Under the pieces are notes generated by a model. That model saw only the letters and a program-made list of their open reading frames with translations. It was not told the DNA's origin and searched no databases. From SHZI01 sp964384525 (GTDB taxonomy: Bacteria; Pseudomonadota; Gammaproteobacteria; Steroidobacterales; GCA-2729495), in assembly GCA_964384525.1 (NCBI GenBank), contig CAYLKO010000063.1, positions 1-14,528 of the forward strand: a stretch of 14,528 bases of DNA, read 5' to 3'. The position numbers and the translations under genes were made by a program. This document shows, in pieces, positions 6,857-13,390 of the stretch. Position 1 is the first letter of the stretch, and each line of letters starts with the position of its first letter.

Positions 6857-8101
6857 CTAATTTCGCACCGCTGCCGGAGTCGTGGCCCCGGCCGCGACCA
6901 GCACGAGCCGTGGCGGCTGGCCGCCGACCTCGATCTCGCGGAGCACCCTGCCCGCGATAATGTCCACCTCGACGATCACGCCCTCCGGCGGGATCGTGAT
7001 GTAGGCGATGTTGCCGAGCGTGACGATCCCCGGGAGCAAAGCCTTGTCCACGTGCTCGTGGTATTCGCTGTCGAACTGCCTGGAGACCTTCACCGCGCGC
7101 AGGGACTCACCCGTGGCGCCGTCCCGGATGTCGAGCATCCCGTCCCTCGAATACAGCAGGATGAAGTTGCCATCTTCAGTGACACCGCGCTGGATCGCGG
7201 CGTTGACCGGAATCGACTCGAACGCATAGGGCTGCTTGCGCGTGTCCAGCCGCAGGATTGCCGGGTTCACTCCCTCATCCGAACCCCACAGAACGCCGTC
7301 CTTACCATGAATGAAGGTGCCCGCACGTTGCTTCGAGGGATAGGGAATCCGCGCCACTTCCTGGTTGGCCTCTGTCCCGCGCGTGCCAACGACCAGGACG
7401 GTACCCATGCACGCGAACAGCAGGCGCCCCGTCGTCGGCTCGTCGATCATCCCGTGCAGCAGGGGGCAACCCGGCACCCGGCCCACTTCCTTGCCGGATT
7501 GACGGTCGAGGATCTGCACCATGCCCTTGGCCAGGTGACCTACGTAGAGCTTGTCGCCGGCCTCAAGGTATTGGTAATGATCTGGCGCGGCGAGCTTGAT
7601 GCGGCGCACCGACACGGCATCGAGCGATGCGAAATTGCTGCTCTCGTAGATCTCGACCTCGCCAGCACTCTCGTTGAATACCGCATCCTGCCCACCGACC
7701 GTGGCGAGATGGCCTTCATGCGCCCCCCCGGGTGAACTGCCCAGCCAGCTGCGCACGATCGCGGGATACCGGAACTTGCCGCCGGGCGCACCGGTGCCGG
7801 TGTCGATCACCGAGACGGTGTCGCGGGTAGTAGCCCGCCCGCGCATCGCGAAGAGATACCGGTTGTCGTGCGTGAGTGCCAGAGTCAACACGTAAGGCGG
7901 CGTGCCAAGGCGTGCAACCACGTTGCCCGATGGCAGATCGATCGCGACCACCTCCCCAGTGGCCGAATCCGACGTGAAAAGCCGGGCCTCTGCCGCCTGA
8001 GCTTCTGCGGTCCGGGCAACCGGACCATGAGCCTCGGCCGCAACGGTTACCAACAAGCACAGCCAGCCGGCCGCAATCCAGTTTTGTCCTGCGTGTCGCA
8101 T
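6857..8101 (-). CDS. exported beta-propeller protein, AztD-like
   Basis: A 414-residue protein with a signal peptide (hydrophobic core about 8-22, likely cleavage after AEA, about residue 24), so it should act in the periplasm. The rest shows repeating beta-blade sequence of YVTN/WD-like type (for example GEVVAIDLPSGNVVARL, 49-65; VDIIAGRVLREIEVG, 379-393). Two cysteines in GCPLLHG (211-217) and LFACMGTVLVV (228-238), plus His in AHEGH (127-131) and EYHEH (346-350), recall AztD, the periplasmic zinc chaperone of the AztABCD system, which has a matching C-P-x-L-H-G and Cys arrangement. This comparison is from memory. No AztABC transporter genes are in the window, so zinc binding is a hypothesis and the protein could be a generic propeller. 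The start follows a GAGGAG sited in the end of the cytochrome gene, 3 nt after its stop. Confidence 0.8.
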   Translation of the reverse strand: MRHAGQNWIAAGWLCLLVTVAAEAHGPVARTAEAQAAEARLFTSDSATGEVVAIDLPSGNVVARLGTPPYVLTLALTHDNRYLFAMRGRATTRDTVSVIDTGTGAPGGKFRYPAIVRSWLGSSPGGAHEGHLATVGGQDAVFNESAGEVEIYESSNFASLDAVSVRRIKLAAPDHYQYLEAGDKLYVGHLAKGMVQILDRQSGKEVGRVPGCPLLHGMIDEPTTGRLLFACMGTVLVVGTRGTEANQEVARIPYPSKQRAGTFIHGKDGVLWGSDEGVNPAILRLDTRKQPYAFESIPVNAAIQRGVTEDGNFILLYSRDGMLDIRDGATGESLRAVKVSRQFDSEYHEHVDKALLPGIVTLGNIAYITIPPEGVIVEVDIIAGRVLREIEVGGQPPRLVLVAAGATTPAAVRN

Positions 8102-8104
8102 CCG

Positions 8105-8554
8105 CTATTTCTCCTCGATCATGTCATCGTGAACACCGAGCCAGGCCTGGTAAATATCGGCAGGCCACAGGCTCTGGATCCAGGCGATCACCGCCCGTTT
8201 GTCACCGTCGGAGAGCACGTCCATAAATGACGGCATCCAGCCGCCCATGGAGCCACCGCCAGTATCCAGAGTACGCAACACTTGACCGATTGGATGATGG
8301 GCGGAATGCCCCGTGCCATCCAAAGGCGGCGCCGGGTAGTAGCCGGATTCGTTGCGCTTCTCCCAACCGGGCTGCCCCTCTGCGCGAGTACCGTGACAAC
8401 CGGCGCAGTGGGCTGCATAAAGTGCCCGGCCCTGCTCCTGCTCGGCAACGGTGTACCACCGTCCGGTCACCGGGTCCGGCGGTACAGTGCCCGTAGCCGA
8501 AAACACGGGAATGGCCGGGCAGCAGAGGACGATCAGAGCCATGACCTTAAGCAT
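8105..8554 (-). CDS. exported monohaem cytochrome c
   Basis: A 149-residue protein with a signal peptide (hydrophobic 1-19, cleavage near VFSA). It has a single CxxCH haem-attachment site, CAGCH at 50-54, within LYAAHCAGCHGTRAEG. The class I C-terminal segment GGWMPSF (104-110) supplies Met107 as the probable sixth ligand, followed by the helix LSDGDKRAVIAWIQSLW (114-130). It probably carries electrons in the periplasm; the partner is unknown. It starts 2 nt after the stop of the lysozyme-inhibitor-like gene and ends 3 nt before the beta-propeller gene, so the three are almost certainly co-transcribed. Its link with the beta-propeller suggests a redox or metal-handling unit, which is inference. 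Confidence 0.92.
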   Translation of the reverse strand: MLKVMALIVLCCPAIPVFSATGTVPPDPVTGRWYTVAEQEQGRALYAAHCAGCHGTRAEGQPGWEKRNESGYYPAPPLDGTGHSAHHPIGQVLRTLDTGGGSMGGWMPSFMDVLSDGDKRAVIAWIQSLWPADIYQAWLGVHDDMIEEK

Positions 8555-8555
8555 G

Positions 8556-8912
8556 CTAGCGGGCTGCTGCTGCGACTGCGGCGAAGGCAGCGACCGCCGG
8601 ATCCGAACTTGTGCATTTCACCGGCGTCTTGCTGCCGGTCTGCCAGGACAACCCGTTGCCGTTGCCGCGCAACTCATGGATGGAGCCGCCATACCGGAAG
8701 CCCTCTCGTGCCGGTCGCGCAACAAGCTTCACGGCGGGCTTGTCGCCCATTGCAACCCGAACTGCAGATCCATTCTCGCGAAACTCGACCCTGAGATCCT
8801 GGCCGGTCTCGCACTGATAGGTGACTTCGCGCCAATCGTTGGCGGCCGCACCGTGAACGAGCAGTGGGGTGGCAGTCAGCAAGACGGTGACAAACAATCC
8901 TGTGGCGCGCAT
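8556..8912 (-). CDS. MliC/PliC-like C-type lysozyme inhibitor family protein
   Basis: A 118-residue protein with a signal peptide (about 1-24, ending GAAA). It has no lipobox Cys, so it is periplasmic rather than a lipoprotein. The mature part fits the MliC fold: VTYQCETGQDLRVEFRENG (30-48) at the start, MGDKPAVKLV in the middle, GFRYGGSIHELRGNGNGLSW (71-90) and a closing VKC. Cys34 and Cys100 are the expected disulfide pair. The family inhibits c-type lysozyme and protects peptidoglycan, though many members are untested. An Ala-rich tail (107-117) follows the domain. AGGAG lies 8 nt before the ATG (8925-8921). It is the first gene of a three-gene exported set. The family call rests on pattern and length, not on a search. 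Confidence 0.75.
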   Translation of the reverse strand: MRATGLFVTVLLTATPLLVHGAAANDWREVTYQCETGQDLRVEFRENGSAVRVAMGDKPAVKLVARPAREGFRYGGSIHELRGNGNGLSWQTGSKTPVKCTSSDPAVAAFAAVAAAAR

Positions 8913-9019
8913 TGTGGAGACTCCTGCAAGCTTTCATGTCTGATGTGCAGGGATATACGGCAGGCGCCACCGTTTGGATCTTCCTTCTATCAGGCGTTCA
9001 CCCGCCCAACGAGAGCCAC
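8913..9019. promoter_or_regulatory. divergent intergenic region between exported-protein operon and flavin-reductase-like gene
   Basis: These 107 nt separate two divergent starts, so both promoters should lie here. AGGAG at 8921-8925 (complement) serves the minus-strand gene, and GAGAG at 9011-9015 serves the plus-strand gene. A TATATC on the minus strand could be a -10 element, but I found no matching -35. No operator-like palindrome was evident. Confidence 0.4.
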
Positions 9020-9862
9020 ATGAAAAAGAAAGTCAAAATTCGTCCATTCTGGTACTCGGATATCTGGCTGTTCCCAAAGCTGATCACCGTGATTACGACG
9101 CTGGACAGCCAAGGGCGCATAAACGCGGCGCCTTATTCGCACATCATGCAGTACGACGTCATGGCGAAGAACCCACGCATGATTGTGGGCTTCCGCCAGG
9201 AATCCCATACCTTCCAGAATATCTGTGATCAAAAGGAATTCGTGGTCAATTGTCCGTCCGCGGAGCATCTGGACGACATGATGGAAACAGCACGTTTCTA
9301 TCCAGAGGGTGTCAATGAGCTGACCCATACCCGATTCACGATGATTCCCTCGCTGCACGTAAAGCCCCCCACGATTGCCGAGTGCCCGCAAGTTGCCGAA
9401 TGCGTTGCCGACGAGATCGTGAGGCTGGACAAGAGCAGCGGTATCGTCATCGCGAGCATCAAGGCGCTGGTCTTCGATGAGGAACTGATCGAAATGAGCC
9501 GTGAAGAGCGTATCCGGAAGATGAATCTGCCAATCGGACTGGGTGATGAAGATCGGCAAGACTACTTCCACACGACGCCAGACAACATCACCGTGCATCG
9601 ATTGGGCGAAGCCCCCGATGCCTTCAAGGGTGGCGAAGTGCAGCTGGGCATGGACTGGGATGCCGATGCCCTGCAGGCCTTGATGACCATCCCGCCAATG
9701 ATCCGCAAAATGGTCTGCCAACAAACCGAAGCGTATTGTCGTTCAATCGGACAGAACAAAGTCTGCAATAACGACTTCAATGCCTATGCGGAAACGCAAG
9801 GCATGACACCGGACCTGATTGAACGATTCCGGAGCAAAGGCAAGCTGACCAGGAATCGCTGA
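9020..9862 (+). CDS. flavin-reductase-like FMN-binding split-barrel protein
   Basis: A 280-residue protein. The N-terminal about 170 residues match the flavin reductase domain: LFPKLITVITTLDSQGRINA (about 14-33), APYSHIMQY, MIVGFRQESHTFQNI and EFVVNCPSAEHLDD. Such proteins bind FMN and either supply reduced flavin to a monooxygenase or act as flavoproteins in their own right; no partner monooxygenase is adjacent. The C-terminal part (about 180-280) has no motif I recognise. The frame is open back to 8912, but I chose the ATG at 9020: GAGAG precedes it, MKKKVKIRPFWYSD is a credible N-terminus, and the longer form would fill the divergent promoter region. It is the only plus-strand gene between two minus-strand blocks, and its G+C is markedly lower than its neighbours, which hints at horizontal acquisition. 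Confidence 0.88.
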   Translation: MKKKVKIRPFWYSDIWLFPKLITVITTLDSQGRINAAPYSHIMQYDVMAKNPRMIVGFRQESHTFQNICDQKEFVVNCPSAEHLDDMMETARFYPEGVNELTHTRFTMIPSLHVKPPTIAECPQVAECVADEIVRLDKSSGIVIASIKALVFDEELIEMSREERIRKMNLPIGLGDEDRQDYFHTTPDNITVHRLGEAPDAFKGGEVQLGMDWDADALQALMTIPPMIRKMVCQQTEAYCRSIGQNKVCNNDFNAYAETQGMTPDLIERFRSKGKLTRNR

Positions 9863-9872
9863 AGCCCGGCTC

Positions 9873-10766
9873 CTATATGCGCGGCTTCCCGGAATCGGCA
9901 TGGCGCGCATAGCGTTCACCGTGGCGCAACAACTCATCGGTGCCGATCACGTCGTTCAGGCTGGAAAAATCCAGCATCCGGTCGAGCATGGTGCGGGTGG
10001 TGCCCTCGGCGCGCAGCGTGGCCAGGTAGCTCGAGGCGGCCAGTCCGATCACCCGTACCATGGCGCCCGGGAAGATCGCCAGCCGGAAGCCGAGCGCCGC
10101 GAGCTCGTCGATCGACAAAAGGGGTGTTTTGCCACCCTCCACCATGTTGGCGAGCAGAGGGATCCGGCCACCCAGCTCGCGGCCCACGCGAGCCAGTTGC
10201 TCCCGACTGTCCAGCGCCTCGACGAACAGCACATCGGCGCCTGCCTCCGCGTAGAGGTGGGCACGGGCCAGACCGGCCTCGAAGCCTTCCACCGTGATCG
10301 CATCGGTCCGGGCCACGATCACCGTATCGGTATTGCGCCGCGCATCCTGGGCGGCTTTCAGCTTGCCGACCATTTCGTCGACCGTGACCAGCGTCTTGCC
10401 ATCCAGATGCCCGCAGCGCTTCGGGATCGTCTGATCCTCGAGCTGGATGGCCGAGGCGCCCGCCTTCTCCAGCAACCGGATCGTCCGCTGCACGTTCAGC
10501 GCATTGCCAAAGCCATTGTCCCCATCGACGATCAGCGGCAGGCTGACCCGGTCGCGGATGTTGCTGACCGTCTCGGCCACCTCGGTCACCGTGGTGAGGC
10601 CGATGTCCGGTCGGCCGAGACGGGTGAAGGACATGCTCGCCCCGCTGACATAGGCACAGGAAAATCCCGCCTGCTCGATCAACAGCGCCGTGAAGGCGTC
10701 GTAGCAGCCAGGAGCGATGAAGGCTTGGCCGGCGAGCAGCTCCCGCAGGCGATGTGCGTGGGACAT
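9873..10766 (-). CDS. isocitrate lyase/PEP mutase superfamily lyase
   Basis: A 297-residue enzyme of the (methyl)isocitrate lyase-like group. Visible: CYDAFTALL (21-29), SGASMSFTRLG (41-51), VDGDNGFGN (80-88, metal-binding Asp pair), QLEDQTIPKRCGHLDGK (108-124) with the lyase K-[KR]-C-G-H motif and catalytic Cys118, ARTDA (152-156) and NMVEGGKTPL (207-216). It lacks the EDK-x5-NS mutase signature seen in the fused mutase of the same window, so it should cleave a C-C bond in a 2-hydroxy-diacid (methylisocitrate, dimethylmalate, oxaloacetate or similar) rather than make a C-P bond. The substrate cannot be named. GAGGAA lies about 8 nt before the ATG. It follows the SDR gene by 42 nt in a three-gene set with an acyl-CoA dehydrogenase. 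Its stop is only 10 nt from the convergent flavin-reductase-like gene. Confidence 0.9.
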   Translation of the reverse strand: MSHAHRLRELLAGQAFIAPGCYDAFTALLIEQAGFSCAYVSGASMSFTRLGRPDIGLTTVTEVAETVSNIRDRVSLPLIVDGDNGFGNALNVQRTIRLLEKAGASAIQLEDQTIPKRCGHLDGKTLVTVDEMVGKLKAAQDARRNTDTVIVARTDAITVEGFEAGLARAHLYAEAGADVLFVEALDSREQLARVGRELGGRIPLLANMVEGGKTPLLSIDELAALGFRLAIFPGAMVRVIGLAASSYLATLRAEGTTRTMLDRMLDFSSLNDVIGTDELLRHGERYARHADSGKPRI

Positions 10767-10808
10767 CAGGGGTATTCCTCGTGGAGATGGTAATGGCGGG
10801 CGATGCGG

Positions 10809-11624
10809 CTAATGACGCTCGACTGCCCGGCGGGCGATGTGATCCACCAGCGCCGGGGAGATCAGTTTCACCCATTGCGTCAGGCGGCCGATCCGCGGCA
10901 TGACAAGTTCGCGGGACCGCCGCTGCATGGCCACGACGATCTGCCGCACGCAGTCTTCAACGGCCATGGCCCGCTCCGGCATGACTGGGTCGATCTTCAC
11001 CGGTTTGCCGTCCGGCCCTGCCGCATTTTCCCGGATGCCGGTGGCGACAAAGCCGGGATAGACCATCGTCACGGTCACGCCGGTGCCTTGAAGCTCGATC
11101 CGCAGGCTGTCGAAAAAGCCGCGCATCGCGTGCTTCGACGCCGCATACCCGGTGCGGGTCGGCACACCGGTGAGCGAGGTCAGGCTGCCGATGCCGACAA
11201 TGCGGCCGCGCGAGGCCTTGAGGTGCGGCAAGGCATGGGCGGTGCAGTACACGGCGCCCATGAAATTGACCTGCATGATCCTTTCCAGCATCTGCAGGTT
11301 CGTGATCTCGTCGAAGCGCGCCCACATCGTCGCTCCGGCATTGTTGACAAGGGTGTCGATGCGGCCGTGGCGGGCCATGGTCTGCCCGATCAGTTGCCGG
11401 CACTCGGCGTCCACGGTCACGTCGGTCGGGATGACATCAACCGTCGCACCGCGCTCGCGGCAGATGGCGGCGACCTTCCCGAGCAGGCCGACATCGCGTG
11501 CGGCCAGCACCAGCACGGTTCCCGACGCCGCCAGCTGGATGGCCAATTCGGCGCCAATGCCTTTGGAGGCCCCGGTGATGATCACGACGGCGGGTGGCTT
11601 GGGAACTGCGGGATCCGTGGTCAT
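10809..11624 (-). CDS. short-chain dehydrogenase/reductase (SDR)
   Basis: A 271-residue classical SDR. It has TGASKGIG (17-24) for the dinucleotide, NNAG (94-97), the catalytic Ser147 in GIGSLTS, and YAASK with Tyr160 and Lys164. Arg43 in LAARD after the second strand suggests NADP(H) preference. PGFVAT (190-195) follows the active site as usual. The substrate is unknown; the companion acyl-CoA dehydrogenase suggests acyl or keto-acid metabolism. The frame extends upstream to an ATG at 11678, but I chose 11624, whose ATG overlaps the acyl-CoA dehydrogenase stop (ATGA) and gives the normal short N-terminus before the Rossmann motif. Confidence 0.93.
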   Translation of the reverse strand: MTTDPAVPKPPAVVIITGASKGIGAELAIQLAASGTVLVLAARDVGLLGKVAAICRERGATVDVIPTDVTVDAECRQLIGQTMARHGRIDTLVNNAGATMWARFDEITNLQMLERIMQVNFMGAVYCTAHALPHLKASRGRIVGIGSLTSLTGVPTRTGYAASKHAMRGFFDSLRIELQGTGVTVTMVYPGFVATGIRENAAGPDGKPVKIDPVMPERAMAVEDCVRQIVVAMQRRSRELVMPRIGRLTQWVKLISPALVDHIARRAVERH

Positions 11625-13288
11625 GCCAGGGTGCCCATTGCGAGCTGGTTGACGCCGTGCTGCTGAAAACGCCGGCACATTGCCAGCGCCCGGGGCAGCT
11701 CATCGCTGCCGGCCAGCGCCACGGCATGTTCGGCCAGCAAAGCCAGTGCGAGCGAACGCCCCAGCGTGAGCAGGCAGCGTCGAGCGCCGCGTTGCCGCTC
11801 GACCGGATCCGTGACTGCAGCCAGCCAGTCGATGGCCGCGTCGATGCCCGCCACGCTGGCAGCAAGCGCTGCCGCGACGACGGCCGCCGCGGCCGGCATG
11901 TTCCTCGTCCCTTCCACATCCACCTTCAGACAGCGTTCGCGCAAGGCGGCCACACCCTCGGTAAATCCGCGTTGCCGAATCAGATCCAGCGACAGGACAT
12001 TGGTCGTGCCCTCCCAGATCGGCAGCACCTGACCGTCGCGCAGCAGGACCGGAATGCCGGTGTCTTCGATGTAGCCCGCGCCCCCGAAGGCCTCGATCAA
12101 TTCGCAGACGCCCGCCGCGACCTGCTTGCCGGTGGTCGCCTTGACCATCGGCGTCAGCAGCGAGAGCAGATGCGCTTCACTCCCGGCAAGCTCGCCACCC
12201 TCATCACGACCGAGCAACAGCACCAGTTCGAAGCTCAGCAGAAAGGCTGCTGCCGATTCGGCATCGACATCGTCGAGCGTTTCCCGATGCAGCGGCTGGT
12301 CGGCCAGTGAGGCGCCAAAGGCCACTCGCCGGCCGGCAAAGTCCTCCGCCAGCCCCAGGCCGAAGCGCAGGAACGAGGCAGCACACACGCTGTTCCACGT
12401 GCGGGTGATGCGGAGCATCGGCGCCATCGCCTGCGTGCCGCCGGAATCTGCACCCACCAGATGCGCCACCGTACCGTCCAGCGTGAGTTCCGCCGTCGGC
12501 ACCTTGCGGGTACCCAGCTTGTCCTTGAGACGCTCGATCCGGATGCCGTTCAGCTCGCCGGCCGCATCGCGCGTCTCCACATAAAAGAGCGCCAGCCCGC
12601 GTCCACCCGGCCCGTTGCCGGCTGGTCGTGCCAAGGTCAGCGCCATGCCGGAGGTGGCGGCCGAGGTAAACCACTTCCTGCCATACAGCCGCCAGACGCC
12701 GTCCACGCACTCGGCACGGGTGCGTGACAAACCCACATCGGAACCGCCGGTGGCTTCGGTCATCCACTGGCCGCTGGTCCAGAACTCAAGCAGATCGCGG
12801 CTGGTCAGATACGGTACGGCGCGTTCGATGAGCTTCTGGTTGCCGGAGGCCAGCAGGGTCCGCACCGCGCCGTCGGTCATGGCCAGCGGGCAACTGTAGA
12901 CATCGGTCACCGGGTGAAACAAATGCACCAGCAGAAACTGGTGCACGCGTGACCACGACCCGTGCTGGCGTTCGAGCGGCAGTGCCGTGAGCCCCAGCTT
13001 GACGGCCAGCGCTTCCGCCTCGCGCCACAGCGGCGTCAGTTCGATTGCATCGATGCGTTTGCCCCAGGGATCGAAGGGCGTCAGCACCGGGACGTTCAGC
13101 CGGTCGCGACACTGGAGATCCCACAGGAAGCCAGCAGCAAGACTCCCCAGCTCATCGAGTTGCAGTGCAATCGCGTCCCGCACGACCGACGGCAGCCGGT
13201 GCTGGACGTAGCTGCGCAGCAACCAGTCCTCGCGAATCCCGTGCCGCGGCTGCGGCGCCGCCTGAATGAAGTCCTGCCCGGCGTGCAT
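11621..13288 (-). CDS. AidB-like acyl-CoA dehydrogenase family flavoprotein
   Basis: A 555-residue FAD enzyme, longer than ordinary acyl-CoA dehydrogenases (about 380-400) and close to the AidB subgroup (about 540). The N-terminal about 160 residues are the extended helical part. FAD/substrate motifs follow: QWMTEATGGSDVG (174-186), RKWFTSA (204-210), KLGTRKVPTAE (257-267), IEAFGGAGYIEDTGIPVLLR (398-417) and PIWEGTTNVLSLD (423-435). The C-terminal about 100 residues are Ala-rich helices. E. coli AidB belongs to the alkylation response and has weak dehydrogenase activity; most relatives are uncharacterised. Here it heads an operon with an SDR and an ICL-type lyase, which favours acyl metabolism over DNA protection, but this is inference. 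GAGG lies about 8 nt before the ATG. The gene is divergent from the MFS gene. Confidence 0.9.
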   Translation of the reverse strand: MHAGQDFIQAAPQPRHGIREDWLLRSYVQHRLPSVVRDAIALQLDELGSLAAGFLWDLQCRDRLNVPVLTPFDPWGKRIDAIELTPLWREAEALAVKLGLTALPLERQHGSWSRVHQFLLVHLFHPVTDVYSCPLAMTDGAVRTLLASGNQKLIERAVPYLTSRDLLEFWTSGQWMTEATGGSDVGLSRTRAECVDGVWRLYGRKWFTSAATSGMALTLARPAGNGPGGRGLALFYVETRDAAGELNGIRIERLKDKLGTRKVPTAELTLDGTVAHLVGADSGGTQAMAPMLRITRTWNSVCAASFLRFGLGLAEDFAGRRVAFGASLADQPLHRETLDDVDAESAAAFLLSFELVLLLGRDEGGELAGSEAHLLSLLTPMVKATTGKQVAAGVCELIEAFGGAGYIEDTGIPVLLRDGQVLPIWEGTTNVLSLDLIRQRGFTEGVAALRERCLKVDVEGTRNMPAAAAVVAAALAASVAGIDAAIDWLAAVTDPVERQRGARRCLLTLGRSLALALLAEHAVALAGSDELPRALAMCRRFQQHGVNQLAMGTLA

Positions 13289-13390
13289 TGCGTGACCTCG
13301 TCACCGTCCTGGCGGCGCGGCGCTGTCAGCACCGCATTGCCGATGGCATTCAGTATGAACCTTCGCGGCCGTGTCGTTCTAGACTAGGCG
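13289..13390. promoter_or_regulatory. divergent intergenic region between acyl-CoA dehydrogenase operon and MFS gene
   Basis: These 102 nt lie between two divergent starts and should hold both promoters. A GAGG ribosome-binding site serves the minus-strand gene. The plus-strand gene has only a weak AGGCG immediately before its ATG. I saw no convincing -35/-10 pair or operator palindrome. Confidence 0.4.

Noticed and set aside
8912..9019. Upstream start for the flavin-reductase-like gene at 8912
   Set aside because: The added 36 residues would occupy the divergent promoter region and overlap the start of the opposite gene. ATG at 9020 has its own ribosome-binding site.
9861..9888. Inverted repeat GAAGCC/GGCTTC between convergent genes as a bidirectional terminator
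   Set aside because: The stem is only 6 bp with a 16-nt loop and no T-run on either side, and it extends into the lyase coding region. It is too weak to call.
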